Numbered from the stretch's first letter, positions 7,688 to 16,847 are shown. The stretch: 64,000 nucleotides of DNA from Marinirhabdus sp963793275 (GCA_963793275.1 CAWBZL010000003.1:1426001-1490000); one strand, 5' to 3'. Notes: generated from the letters alone by a model not told the origin. Numbers and translations are program-made.

Positions 7688-8992
7688 ATGGCAGACAAAG
7701 TAAATATCTTTTGGTTTAGACGTGATCTTCGGTTGGATGATAATGTAGGGTTTTATAAAGCACTTCACGGAAAAAATCCTGTGTTACCCATCTTTATTTT
7801 TGATGAAGATATTTTAAGCGAATTACCCGAAGACGATGCCCGCGTTACCTTCATTTTTGACGAACTTCAAAAAATGCGGAAGGAATTACAGGAACATGGC
7901 AGTAGCCTCGCCATGTATCACGGAACCCCAAAAAAGGTATTTAAAGAAATCACTTCAGCATTTAATGTACAGAATGTAATTACAAATCACGATTACGAAC
8001 CCTACGCAAAAAATAGAGATACAGAAATTTCAGAACTACTTGAAAAAGATGACATTGGATTTTATACCTATAAAGACCAGGTGATTTTTGAAAAGAATGA
8101 GATTGTAAAAGATGATGGGGATCCTTATGTGGTGTATACGCCCTTTATGAAAAAGTGGAAGGCAAATTTTGATGAAGCCGAACATTTAAAAATTTATTAC
8201 ACATCACAAGTACTGGAGAATCTTATTGAGCATTCCAGATTGCCTAATTTAAGCCTCGCAGATATTGGTTTTAAACGTTCCGAAGTGGAAGTGCCTGACT
8301 ACGACGTAACGCCCACTACCATTCAGGAGTATGAAAAAACACGTAATTTCCCAGCTAAAGACGGAACCTCACATTTGGGACCGCATTTACGGTTTGGAAC
8401 GGTGAGTATTCGAAAAATGGTAAAAAAAGCCATCGCTGAAAAAAATGAAGTTTTTTGGCAGGAACTCATCTGGAGAGAATTCTTTATGCAGATTTTATGG
8501 CATTTTCCGCATACGGTAGATACTGCGTTCAGAAAAAAATATGACCGTGTTCCATGGCGAAAAGCGAAAGCAGATTTTGAAAAATGGAAAGAAGGTAACA
8601 CTGGCTATCCATTGGTAGATGCAGGAATGAGACAATTAAATGAGACGGGGTATATGCACAACCGTGTACGTATGCTGGTGGCCAGTTTTTTATGTAAACA
8701 TTTACTTATAGACTGGCGTTGGGGAGAAGCTTATTTTGCCGAAAAGCTATTGGATTACGAGCTATCCAGCAATGTAGGCAATTGGCAATGGGCAGCGGGA
8801 AGCGGAGTAGATGCTGCGCCATATTTCCGAATCTTTAATCCTACAACACAAATAGATAAGTTTGACAAAAACCACGTTTACATTAAAAATTGGATTCCCG
8901 AGTTTGAAACCAATGACTACCCGGAAAAAATGGTAGATCACAAAGAAGCCCGGGAACGTGCCTTATCAACCTATAAAAAAGCGATAAATTAA
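7688..8992 (+). CDS. phr: Deoxyribodipyrimidine photolyase / cryptochrome
   Basis: From the ATG at 7688 the product has 434 residues. This start is chosen because FWFRRDLRLDDN, the classic photolyase N-terminus, follows at once; an in-frame start at 7628 would lie inside the SDR gene. The N-terminal alpha/beta domain is followed by the FAD-binding helical domain with LIWREFFMQILWHFP, GYPLVDAGMRQLNETGYMHNRVRM and NVGNWQWAAGSGVDAAPYFRIFNP. These residues bind FAD and form the electron-transfer path. The enzyme uses blue light to split cyclobutane pyrimidine dimers. It is the last gene of the SRPBCC-SDR-photolyase operon. Confidence 0.93.
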   Translation: MADKVNIFWFRRDLRLDDNVGFYKALHGKNPVLPIFIFDEDILSELPEDDARVTFIFDELQKMRKELQEHGSSLAMYHGTPKKVFKEITSAFNVQNVITNHDYEPYAKNRDTEISELLEKDDIGFYTYKDQVIFEKNEIVKDDGDPYVVYTPFMKKWKANFDEAEHLKIYYTSQVLENLIEHSRLPNLSLADIGFKRSEVEVPDYDVTPTTIQEYEKTRNFPAKDGTSHLGPHLRFGTVSIRKMVKKAIAEKNEVFWQELIWREFFMQILWHFPHTVDTAFRKKYDRVPWRKAKADFEKWKEGNTGYPLVDAGMRQLNETGYMHNRVRMLVASFLCKHLLIDWRWGEAYFAEKLLDYELSSNVGNWQWAAGSGVDAAPYFRIFNPTTQIDKFDKNHVYIKNWIPEFETNDYPEKMVDHKEARERALSTYKKAIN

Positions 8993-9086
8993 CATTTTTC
9001 TGTAAGATTTTTCTTGGTTTGTACTTTTGGTCTAGAATTTTTATATCTTTATCGAATAATTAAGGTATTGCCCCCAAATGTAGCCT

Positions 9087-9323
9087 ATGCAGTCTTACGA
9101 AAACGAATTCACCAACGGTGATATTACAGTTACCTATGAGCCAAAAAAATGTATTCACGCACAAAAGTGTGCCAAAGGATTATCAGAAGTTTTTAGGACT
9201 ACAGTAATTCCTTGGATAGATATGGATGCTGCGGCATCTGAAAAAGTGATAGATCAGGTACAAAAATGTCCTTCAGGGGCACTCTCATTTTGCTATAACA
9301 ATAAAAGAGTAGTTGTTAAATAA
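9087..9323 (+). CDS. YjdI-type (4Fe-4S) mono-cluster protein
   Basis: The 78-residue protein has the divergent ferredoxin pattern of the YjdI/Fer4_19 family: CIHAQKC (Cys22, Cys28), then Cys61 in QKCPSGALSF, and Cys69. It probably carries one iron-sulfur cluster and works as a small electron carrier. Members are often found near N-acetyltransferase or redox genes; here it follows the photolyase cluster after 94 bp and may be transcribed separately. No partner oxidoreductase can be named from the window. Confidence 0.85.
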   Translation: MQSYENEFTNGDITVTYEPKKCIHAQKCAKGLSEVFRTTVIPWIDMDAAASEKVIDQVQKCPSGALSFCYNNKRVVVK

Positions 9324-9414
9324 ATGGTAATTCATCCATATTTTTGGGTGTTTAAGTACAATTTTTCTACTCTTGCGCTGTTATCTGTTTTATAACAAAC
9401 CCAACAAAACTCTA

Positions 9415-10011
9415 ATGAAAAAATTTACACTTACAGCAGTAGCCGTATTCGTGTGCATTACCCTAACCTTCGCACAGGATGCTGCCCAGGAAAATTCTCC
9501 CAACACTATTGAAAATCAATTTGTAGACGTAGTAGATGGTTCTAACGACTATCAGGAATTTAAGGTTATAAAAAAGACAGAAATTAATAAACTTCGCGGA
9601 AATGTTTTAGATTCTATTGGAAATTTAGAAACTAAAATTTCTGACTTAAACACTGAAATTGATACCCAGAAAAACGAAATTGCTTCACTCACTCAAAACC
9701 TCGGTAAAACTGAAGAAGATCTAGCACTGAGTCAGAAAAAGGAAAACGGCATTGAGATTTTAGGGCTTTTAACTCAAAAAGCAACATACAATACTATTAT
9801 GTGGTCTATAATAGGCATTATGGCAATTGCCCTCGCTTTCTTTATCTACAAGTTTAAAAACAGTCATTCGGTAACCAGAAATATTCGTTTAAAATTGGCT
9901 GATACAGAAATACAAATGGAAAAAAACCGCCAGACCAGAATTGAAGAACAACAGCAATTACGTCGTAAACTACAGGATGAGATCAATAAGAACAGGAAGT
10001 TGCAAGGCTAA
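9415..10011 (+). CDS. Signal-peptide protein with coiled coil and one membrane helix
   Basis: The start is placed at the ATG at 9415, where MKKFTLTAVAVFVCITLTFAQ forms a signal peptide; an upstream in-frame ATG at 9373 would bury it. The mature part has a heptad-rich coiled coil at about residues 50-115 (NLETKISDLNTEID, SLTQNLGKTEEDL). One transmembrane helix follows near residues 126-146 (IIGIMAIALAFFIYKF), and then a charged C-terminal coil. Related Flavobacteriia proteins are sometimes labelled tRNA (guanine-N1)-methyltransferase, but I see no methyltransferase motif. The function is unknown; it is likely an envelope protein. Confidence 0.75.
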   Translation: MKKFTLTAVAVFVCITLTFAQDAAQENSPNTIENQFVDVVDGSNDYQEFKVIKKTEINKLRGNVLDSIGNLETKISDLNTEIDTQKNEIASLTQNLGKTEEDLALSQKKENGIEILGLLTQKATYNTIMWSIIGIMAIALAFFIYKFKNSHSVTRNIRLKLADTEIQMEKNRQTRIEEQQQLRRKLQDEINKNRKLQG

Positions 10012-10078
10012 TTGGATAAAGAAATATGAAAACTAGAATTCCGAAAAACGAAATCTGGAATTATGACTAATGACAAAA

Positions 10079-10112
10079 AAATCCTTCAGTATAAAATTGA
10101 AGGGATTTTTTG
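10079..10112. terminator. Bidirectional terminator
   Basis: AATCCTTCA and TGAAGGGATT form a stem with a one-base bulge, flanked by an A run on the left and a T run on the right. It sits between convergent genes (the membrane protein and murA). Confidence 0.75.
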
Positions 10113-10173
10113 TGTTTAATCTTTACTCAATTTAAACAAGTTAAATAGGTATCAGTTTAACAATATATCATAA

Positions 10174-11487
10174 CTAATCAATCCTCGTAATCTTAGCACC
10201 AATAGCTCTTAAGCGCTCGTCAATATTTTCATACCCACGGTCAATTTGCTCAATATTATGGATAATACTGGTTCCTTTTGCCGAAAGTGCCGCAATTAAC
10301 AAGGAAATACCCGCTCTAATATCTGGCGATACCATCGTGGTTGCTTTTAGTTGGGATTCAAAATCGTGCCCCATTACGGTGGCGCGGTGCGGATCGCAAA
10401 GGATAATACGTGCGCCCATATCAATAAGTTTATCTACAAAGAATAAGCGGCTTTCGAACATCTTTTGATGAATTAATACATTTCCTTTTGCCTGGGTACA
10501 AACAACCAGCACAATACTCAATAAGTCTGGTGTAAAACCAGGCCACGGAGCATCTGCCACAGTTAGTGTAGAACCATCAATATAGCCTTGTATCTCATAG
10601 CCATTATCGTGCGCAGGAATATAAATATCGTCCCCTTTCTTCTCTAGTGTAATACCAAGTTTTCTGAAGGTGTCCGGGATTAACCCCAGATCTTTCCAGC
10701 TTACATTTTTAATGGTAATCTCACTCTTCGTCATCGCAGCCAGACCTATCCAGCTACCAATTTCAATCATATCTGGGAGCACCTTATGATGGCATCCACC
10801 TAATTTTTCAACGCCTTCAATGGTTAGCAAGTTAGAACCAACTCCGGAGATTTTTGCTCCCATGGAATTCAGCATTTTACAAAGTTGCTGTAAGTATGGT
10901 TCGCACGCAGCATTATAAATGGTAGTAGTTCCCTTAGCAAAAACAGCCGCCAGAACAATGTTCGCCGTTCCAGTAACTGATGCCTGGTCCAGTAACATAT
11001 CTGTGCCTGTAAGTCCGTCTGGTGCTTCCACACCGTAAAAGCGTTCTTCACGGTTGTATCTGAATTTGGCGCCAAGATTTATAAACCCTTCAAAGTGAGT
11101 ATCCAGTCTTCTCCTTCCAATTTTATCACCTCCCGGACGCGGAATATATCCTTTTCCAAAACGACCTAACAGGGGTCCAACAATCATAATAGAACCCCGA
11201 AGTGAACTTCCTTCCTTTTTAAATAATTCAGATTCTAAATATTCCAGTTTCAAATCGTCCGAAACAAAAGAATATTTCCCTTTGCCCAGCTTTTGGATCT
11301 TTACACCCAGATTGCCTAAAATTTCAATAAGTTTATTAACATCCCGAATATCCGGAATATTTTCAATCACTACCTCTTCGGGAGTTGCTAATACGGCGCA
11401 GAGTATTTGCAGGGCTTCATTTTTAGCACCCTGCGGACGGATTTCACCTTTTAATTTGTGACCGCCTTCAATTTGAAATGTTCCCAT
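10174..11487 (-). CDS. murA: UDP-N-acetylglucosamine 1-carboxyvinyltransferase
   Basis: The 437-residue protein matches MurA in length and motifs: FQIEGGHKLKGEI, PQGAKNEALQILCA (Lys22-Asn23) and DIRAGISLLIAAL near the C-terminus. MurA transfers enolpyruvate from PEP to UDP-GlcNAc, the first committed step of peptidoglycan synthesis in the cytoplasm. The loop that normally carries the catalytic Cys (PGGC) reads PGGDKIGRRRLDTH, with Asp121 at 11125-11127. Cys-to-Asp MurA enzymes in other bacteria are active and resist fosfomycin. The gene lies 16 bp downstream of the DUF4290 gene, suggesting an operon. Confidence 0.95.
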   Translation of the reverse strand: MGTFQIEGGHKLKGEIRPQGAKNEALQILCAVLATPEEVVIENIPDIRDVNKLIEILGNLGVKIQKLGKGKYSFVSDDLKLEYLESELFKKEGSSLRGSIMIVGPLLGRFGKGYIPRPGGDKIGRRRLDTHFEGFINLGAKFRYNREERFYGVEAPDGLTGTDMLLDQASVTGTANIVLAAVFAKGTTTIYNAACEPYLQQLCKMLNSMGAKISGVGSNLLTIEGVEKLGGCHHKVLPDMIEIGSWIGLAAMTKSEITIKNVSWKDLGLIPDTFRKLGITLEKKGDDIYIPAHDNGYEIQGYIDGSTLTVADAPWPGFTPDLLSIVLVVCTQAKGNVLIHQKMFESRLFFVDKLIDMGARIILCDPHRATVMGHDFESQLKATTMVSPDIRAGISLLIAALSAKGTSIIHNIEQIDRGYENIDERLRAIGAKITRID

Positions 11488-11503
11488 AAAATACTAGAGG
11501 AGA

Positions 11504-12163
11504 TTAGTAGCGCTTACGGCCACGGTTGTTATTGTTCTTGTGGTTTTTTTTGTGGCTGCTGTTACTGCTGGAGTTCGTGTTAAAGCGTTTCTTGCTTTTC
11601 ATTAACTTTTGAGCGTCGCGTAGGTCTTCGTCACTGTTCTTGAGATTTATTTTTCCTTCTGAAAGTTCATAAAGGTGGTTAAAAATTACATCGTCTTCCA
11701 CCGTGTCTTTGTTCCAGTTAAGGAAACATTTCTTCATATGGTTAGCAATGGTAAGAATTAAACCTTCTTTTTTATCACCCTCTTCCCAGCTAATCGCTAC
11801 ATCGATCATGCGCTTAATATTGTTTCCGTAAAAACGATATTTAGGATAGTTTTGTGGATACGCCAATGGCTCCGGCGGTGCGTATAACTCTTCAGGTGTA
11901 GGTTTTGGGTACGGTGACTCTACATCCAGCTGAAATTTGGAAATAATAAATAATTGATCCCAGATCATATGTTGAAAGTCTGGTACGTCGCGTAAATGCG
12001 GATTTAAATTACCCATCACGGCAATAATGCTCTTGGCTTGTTTATTGCGTTTAATTGGGTCTTCTTCGGCAACGGCCTGATCTACCATTTTCTGAATATG
12101 ACGACCATATTCTGGTATAATAAGATGCGGGCGCTCCGTATTGTATTCTATAGCTTCTATCAA
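11504..12163 (-). CDS. DUF4290 domain protein
   Basis: The 219-residue protein matches DUF4290, a family restricted to Bacteroidota: EYNTERPHLIIPEYGRHIQKMV at the start and NLNPHLRDVPDFQHMIWDQLFI later. The start codon is TTG at 12163, and no nearby ATG gives a better start. The C-terminal 30 residues are low complexity and rich in Asn, Ser, Lys and Arg (SSSNSSHKK, KNNNNRGRKRY), probably disordered and possibly RNA-binding. It is placed immediately upstream of murA in the same direction. The function is unknown. Confidence 0.88.
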   Translation of the reverse strand: MIEAIEYNTERPHLIIPEYGRHIQKMVDQAVAEEDPIKRNKQAKSIIAVMGNLNPHLRDVPDFQHMIWDQLFIISKFQLDVESPYPKPTPEELYAPPEPLAYPQNYPKYRFYGNNIKRMIDVAISWEEGDKKEGLILTIANHMKKCFLNWNKDTVEDDVIFNHLYELSEGKINLKNSDEDLRDAQKLMKSKKRFNTNSSSNSSHKKNHKNNNNRGRKRY

Positions 12164-12289
12164 AATAATAGTTTTTGGAAATGTAATCTAGTGGAATGAA
12201 CTCTTCTTATCGTTTCTTTTACTTCAGAAGTATTCATTCAAAGTAAATTATAAGATATGTTCCTTAATATGTTTGCAAAATACTAAAAA

Positions 12290-12580
12290 TTATAGCGATA
12301 TCACACCTTCCACGTTCGAAACTTGCAAATATTTCTCTATAACGGCGTCCGGAGAATCCATTGTTACCTTTATGGACACGCTGGTGTAGGTTCCTTTGGA
12401 AGAATCCCGCGTCTGTATCTCAGCGCCACTTCCGTCAAAAATAGCTTCAATTTCGGCAATTTTATCGTTGCTGGCAGGAACTATAAACTTATATAAATAC
12501 GGGGCAGGCCATTGGGTGTCGCCCTCCAGTTGCTCACGCAGACGGCTGTAAAATTCTTCAGATTTCTTATCGGTACTCAT
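12290..12580 (-). CDS. DUF493 family protein
   Basis: The 96-residue protein resembles the YbeD/DUF493 ACT-like fold: WPAPYLYKFIVPASNDKIAEIEAIF, then YTSVSIKVTMDSPDAVIEKYLQVSNVEGVISL at the end. These small proteins are thought to be regulatory, but no partner is proven. A -7 element lies 17 bp upstream, so it is probably transcribed on its own; the next gene downstream (DUF4290) starts 127 bp away. Confidence 0.85.
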   Translation of the reverse strand: MSTDKKSEEFYSRLREQLEGDTQWPAPYLYKFIVPASNDKIAEIEAIFDGSGAEIQTRDSSKGTYTSVSIKVTMDSPDAVIEKYLQVSNVEGVISL

Positions 12581-12596
12581 GCAGTTTTATTTTCTA

Positions 12597-12604
12597 CAAA
12601 GATA
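12597..12604 (-). promoter_or_regulatory. -7 element TATCTTTG for the DUF493 gene
   Basis: On the minus strand TATCTTTG matches TAnnTTTG and lies 17 bp upstream of the DUF493 start codon. No convincing -33 element was confirmed. Confidence 0.5.
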
Positions 12605-12801
12605 CAGATTCTTGAAGCAAATAGTTAAAGCGGTGTTTTGTACTTTTGAACATCCTCACCCAATCTCTGATTCAAAGGAGAGGAGGTAACGTATCGCTTT
12701 TAAAGGATATTAATAGGAATGTTTGCTTATGCTACAAAAATTAAAATAGTTGAAGAACATTACATCAAAAAGCATACTTTTCACAATTCTTGAAATACTA
12801 A

Positions 12802-13359
12802 ATGAACACTACCTCCAAAATCCCTAAAAGAATAGCCATTATTGGCGCTCCAGGCACCGGGAAAAGCACCTTGATCAACGCGCTGGAAGCCGACGGATAT
12901 TCCTGTATGCACGAAATTTCCAGAGAAGTAATCTTAGCGGCTCAAAAAGAGGGTATTGAACAATTGTTTTTAACAGACCCTATCCTCTTCAGCCAAAAAT
13001 TACTGGAAGGCAGGCTGCAACAGTTTAAAGACGCTGAAAATTTTAAAACCAACTATCTATTCTATGATCGCGGGCTACCGGATGTTTCTATTTATATGGA
13101 TTATCTGGGAACCAACTATCCTGTTCATTTTACTGAAAAGTGCCGTGAATATACATACGACACGGTTTTTCTTTTACCGCCCTGGGAAGCAATTTACCAA
13201 CAAGACAACGAACGGTATGAAAGTTTTGAAACTGCCGTAACACTCTATAATTTCCTTAAAGAAGGCTATAAGAGTTTTGGATATGCACCCATAGAAGTTC
13301 CCATTGGCACTAGTACCGAACGCAAAAAATTCATTTTAAAAAAACTAGAAATAGTATAA
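12802..13359 (+). CDS. AAA_28-type ATP-binding protein (NadR/Ttd14-like)
   Basis: The 185-residue protein has a Walker A motif GAPGTGKST (residues 15-23) and an ISREV segment. It also has FYDRGLPDVSIYMDYLG, typical of the AAA_28 / NadR-like P-loop kinase group. A substrate cannot be assigned; a small-molecule or nucleotide kinase is likely. Its stop codon is directly followed by the recQ start codon without a gap, so the two are almost certainly translated from one mRNA. Confidence 0.85.
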   Translation: MNTTSKIPKRIAIIGAPGTGKSTLINALEADGYSCMHEISREVILAAQKEGIEQLFLTDPILFSQKLLEGRLQQFKDAENFKTNYLFYDRGLPDVSIYMDYLGTNYPVHFTEKCREYTYDTVFLLPPWEAIYQQDNERYESFETAVTLYNFLKEGYKSFGYAPIEVPIGTSTERKKFILKKLEIV

Positions 13360-15258
13360 TTGACGCAACCACTACAAATACTTGAAAAATACTGGGGATT
13401 TCCTTCTTTCAGACCACTACAGGAAGAGATCATCCAATCGGTTTTAGACGGACAGGATACGGTTGCGTTATTGCCAACAAGTGGCGGAAAATCTATTTGT
13501 TTTCAGGTTCCTGCGCTCGCAAAAGAAGGTATTTGCATTGTAATATCGCCTTTGGTGGCTTTAATGGCAGATCAGGTAAACGCGCTGAAAGACAAAGGAA
13601 TAAAAGCATTACAAATCTCGGGTGGAATTTCCTTTCAGGATCTGCAGGCATTGCTGGATAATGCAACATATGGAAACTATAAATTTTTATACCTCTCTCC
13701 GGAGCGTTTGCAACAGGAGGTGGTACAAAACGCTATTAAACAAATGCCGGTGAACCTGATCGCTGTGGACGAGGCGCATTGTATTTCGCAATGGGGAAAC
13801 GACTTCAGACCTGCCTACAAAAGCATCACCATGCTTCGGGAAATGCATCCTCTGGTACCTTCTATTGCCCTCACCGCAACCGCAACTCCTAAAGTACTTG
13901 CAGACACCATAAGCGAACTAAAACTAGAGCTTCCTAATGTTTTTCAGGCTTCTTTTGCCAGAAAAAATATAAGCTATCAGGTTTTTAAGGTTGAAGACAA
14001 AATATATCGTTTGCAGCAATTATTAAAAGAGGCTACGGGCAAATCTATTATTTATGTGCGCAGCAGAAATTCCTGTGTGGAAATTAGCAACCAGCTGCAT
14101 TCTTTAGGCATTCCCAGTACATTTTATCACGGTGGTATTTCTTCGGAAGGGAAAACGGCACGAATGAACTCCTGGCAAAACGGAACTACCCCAAATATAG
14201 TAGCTACCAATGCCTTTGGAATGGGCATAGATCAGCCAGATGTACGCTTGGTGGTGCATGTACAGTTACCAGATAGTTTGGAAGCCTATTTTCAGGAAGC
14301 CGGGCGTGCGGGACGTGATGAGGATATGGCAAAAGCCATCATTTTATGGAGTGATTACGATAAGGAATTGGTGCATCGCCAGTTTGTGGCCTCCTACCCT
14401 ACCACTAAAGACGTAAAGCACATTTATAAAAAACTGAATAATTATTTTCAGATCCCGTATGGCGAGGGAGCATTTACCTCACATCCTTTTAACTTTTCCG
14501 CATTTTGCAAAACGTATGAGCTCAACACCTTACTAGCCTTTAATAGTTTGCAAATTCTCGACAGGCTTGGCGTTTTACAGCTATCCAAAAGCTTCGGAAG
14601 GAAGTCTGTTGTTCATTTTACAGCATCATCTAAGGTGGTGCTGGACTATTTTAAAAACGATATGCTGGCTTCGGTAGTGGGTAAAACCATTTTACGATTG
14701 TACGGTGGTGTTTTTGAAACGGCTACCAGTATTAACTTGCAGTATATTTCAACAAAATCTGGTCAGAACATTACTACCATTATTAAAGTACTGGAACAGA
14801 TGGAACGGGATGCGTTGTTAGCACTTCAGTTACAGGTGACGGATGCTGTTCTAACCTTCATACTTCCAAGGGAAGATGAAAAAACGATCAATCCGTTAAG
14901 TAAGGAGATCGCACTTCAGAAGGAAAAAAAGGAAACACAGGTCCAAGCAGTATTAGGATATGTAGCTAATGATAAAATATGCAGAAGTATTCAGTTGGTT
15001 CGGTATTTTGGAGAAGAAAATGGAACACAATGTGGCATTTGTTCGGTTTGTAGCTCTCAATTTCAGAAAATTTCAGTAGCAGATAGAAAAACGCTGTCAG
15101 AAAAGATTCTCTTGCTTCTGGAAGAAAAGCCACAAAGCTCGCGGGAACTTTCAGAAAAACTTACTTTTGCAGAAACCGAAATTCTTGCGACACTTCGTTT
15201 GTTACTGGATAGCAAAAAAGTGAGCCTGGGAGTTCGGAATCGATATCATTTAAAATAA
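13360..15258 (+). CDS. recQ: ATP-dependent DNA helicase RecQ
   Basis: The 632-residue protein carries all SF2 RecQ motifs: TSGGKS (residues 40-45, Walker A), DEAH (137-140), AFGMGIDQPDVR, and the QEAGRAGRD motif VI. Near residue 560 a zinc-binding segment (CGICSVC) occurs, followed by a winged-helix region. No HRDC domain is evident, which suits the shorter Bacteroidota form. It unwinds DNA 3' to 5' in recombination repair. The start codon is TTG, abutting the stop of the preceding ATPase gene. fmt follows 46 bp later. Confidence 0.92.
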   Translation: MTQPLQILEKYWGFPSFRPLQEEIIQSVLDGQDTVALLPTSGGKSICFQVPALAKEGICIVISPLVALMADQVNALKDKGIKALQISGGISFQDLQALLDNATYGNYKFLYLSPERLQQEVVQNAIKQMPVNLIAVDEAHCISQWGNDFRPAYKSITMLREMHPLVPSIALTATATPKVLADTISELKLELPNVFQASFARKNISYQVFKVEDKIYRLQQLLKEATGKSIIYVRSRNSCVEISNQLHSLGIPSTFYHGGISSEGKTARMNSWQNGTTPNIVATNAFGMGIDQPDVRLVVHVQLPDSLEAYFQEAGRAGRDEDMAKAIILWSDYDKELVHRQFVASYPTTKDVKHIYKKLNNYFQIPYGEGAFTSHPFNFSAFCKTYELNTLLAFNSLQILDRLGVLQLSKSFGRKSVVHFTASSKVVLDYFKNDMLASVVGKTILRLYGGVFETATSINLQYISTKSGQNITTIIKVLEQMERDALLALQLQVTDAVLTFILPREDEKTINPLSKEIALQKEKKETQVQAVLGYVANDKICRSIQLVRYFGEENGTQCGICSVCSSQFQKISVADRKTLSEKILLLLEEKPQSSRELSEKLTFAETEILATLRLLLDSKKVSLGVRNRYHLK

Positions 15259-15304
15259 AAATTCCAAATTATAAGCTTCATCCCGAAGCTTCGGTGAATA
15301 ACAT

Positions 15305-16261
15305 ATGGAACTATTAAAAGACATAAGAATTGTATTCATGGGTACGCCTGGCTTTGCGGTGGGTGTATTGCAGCATTTAGTTGAAAACAAAAAAAACGTG
15401 GTAGCTGTTATTACCGCACCGGACAGGCCTGCGGGTCGTGGAAGAAAACTTCAGGCGCCAGCGGTAAAAGAATATGCCGAAACACAGGGGATACCCGTTT
15501 TACAACCCACCAATCTTAAAAATGAAGATTTTATTGCTAATTTGAAAAGTTACAACGCTACCCTTCAAATTGTTGTAGCATTCAGGATGTTACCAAAAGT
15601 AGTTTGGCAGCTACCAAAATATGGCACATTCAACTTACACGCATCGCTATTACCAGAATACAGGGGTGCTGCGCCAATAAACTGGGCCATTATAAATGAA
15701 GAAAAGAAAACGGGGGTCACGACCTTTTTTATAGATGAAAAAATTGATACAGGCGAAATTATTTTTAAAGAAGAAGTTGCCATTTCCAAAAGAGAAACCG
15801 TAGGAACCCTACACGACAGGTTAATGGAGGTTGGAAGCCAACTTGTAGTGAAGACTGTTAGTGCCATTGCCGAAGGCACCATCACCACGAAAACGCAGCC
15901 AACAACCGAAACATTTAAAGAAGCGCCTAAACTCACCACAGAAAACACGAAAATAGATTGGCTTCAGCCAATTGAAAAGATTGACGCCCTGGTGCGCGGT
16001 CTTTCCCCCTATCCCGTTGCGTGGTGCTATTTGGAGCAGGATGACGAGCAATTAAAGGTGAAAATATATAAAACTGAAATAGAACTTACGAAACCCGTCG
16101 AAAACATTGGTACGCTTATCACTACAAAAAAACATATTAAAGTTGCCTGTACAAACGGATACCTATATATAATGGAATTGCAACTTCCCGGGAAGCGAAA
16201 AATGGATTCGGCGTCACTTTTAAATGGATTTTCGTTCCAAAAGGATGCAAAGCTCACGTAA
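15305..16261 (+). CDS. fmt: Methionyl-tRNA formyltransferase
   Basis: The 318-residue protein matches Fmt: IVFMGTPGFAVGVL at the N-terminus, the catalytic region FNLHASLLPEYRGAAPINWAI (Asn and His), and the downstream IDTGEI that carries the catalytic Asp. The C-terminal domain binds tRNA (GLSPYPVAWCYL). It formylates initiator Met-tRNA with 10-formyl-THF. It is followed by a repeat-bearing intergenic region and the HU gene. Confidence 0.95.
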   Translation: MELLKDIRIVFMGTPGFAVGVLQHLVENKKNVVAVITAPDRPAGRGRKLQAPAVKEYAETQGIPVLQPTNLKNEDFIANLKSYNATLQIVVAFRMLPKVVWQLPKYGTFNLHASLLPEYRGAAPINWAIINEEKKTGVTTFFIDEKIDTGEIIFKEEVAISKRETVGTLHDRLMEVGSQLVVKTVSAIAEGTITTKTQPTTETFKEAPKLTTENTKIDWLQPIEKIDALVRGLSPYPVAWCYLEQDDEQLKVKIYKTEIELTKPVENIGTLITTKKHIKVACTNGYLYIMELQLPGKRKMDSASLLNGFSFQKDAKLT

Positions 16262-16308
16262 GCCCCGTCACTGCTCAACTTGTTAATTTTACCATAATTT
16301 AGTGTTTG

Positions 16309-16340
16309 GTTATCAACAAAGCACCGAAGTTATCAACAAA
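16309..16340. repeat. Two direct copies of GTTATCAACAAA
   Basis: GTTATCAACAAA occurs at 16309-16320 and 16329-16340, so the copies start exactly 20 bp apart, on the same helix face. The core TTATCAACA differs from the DnaA box TTATCCACA by one base. CCCCGTCA also occurs twice around them (16263 and 16353). They lie upstream of the HU promoter and may be binding sites for a regulator or DnaA. Confidence 0.45.
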
Positions 16341-16364
16341 TACGCCAATTTACCCCGTCATTCC

Positions 16365-16394
16365 TTGCGTGAACCGATAATCCGATTAAATTTG
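16365..16394 (+). promoter_or_regulatory. Promoter of the HU gene
   Basis: TTG at 16365-16367 and TAAATTTG at 16387-16394 are separated by 19 bp, matching the Bacteroidota consensus. Transcription should begin near 16400, giving a leader of about 45 nt. Confidence 0.65.
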
Positions 16395-16445
16395 TAAAGC
16401 AAATCAATAGAAGTTTAACCAACAATTTAATTTAATTACAAAACT

Positions 16446-16718
16446 ATGAACAAATCAGATTTAATCGATGGAATGGCAGAAGATGCCGGAATTACAAAAG
16501 CAGCAGCAAAAAAAGCATTAGAGTCTTTTTTAGGTAATGTTGAAAAATCACTTAAAAAAGGAAACCGTGTTTCTCTAGTAGGATTCGGATCTTGGTCAGT
16601 GTCTAGAAGAGCTGCAAGAGACGGAAGAAACCCACAAACTGGGAAAACAATCAAGATTGCTGCTAAAAACGTAGTAAAGTTCAAAGCTGGGTCTGACTTA
16701 TCTAGCTCTGTAAACTAA
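16446..16718 (+). CDS. HU family DNA-binding protein
   Basis: The 90-residue protein is a typical HU: MNKSDLIDGMAEDAGITKAAAKKALESFL, the VSLVGFGSWSV turn, and the beta-arm with GRNPQTGKTIKIAAKNVVKFKAG including the conserved arm-tip Pro. HU dimers bend and compact DNA. It is a single-gene unit with its own promoter and terminator. Confidence 0.96.
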   Translation: MNKSDLIDGMAEDAGITKAAAKKALESFLGNVEKSLKKGNRVSLVGFGSWSVSRRAARDGRNPQTGKTIKIAAKNVVKFKAGSDLSSSVN

Positions 16719-16743
16719 TTACACTTTATTTTAATACATTAGA

Positions 16744-16772
16744 ATCCCGCTCTTTAGGCGGGATTTTTTATT
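16744..16772 (+). terminator. Terminator of the HU gene
   Basis: ATCCCGC, a short loop and GCGGGAT are followed by a T run. This is a classic intrinsic terminator. Confidence 0.9.
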
Positions 16773-16847
16773 TATATACCCCTTGTTGCACATTTTAATT
16801 GTTTTTTAACTATTTATTGTTTAGTTTTAGTTTATAAACTAACTTAA

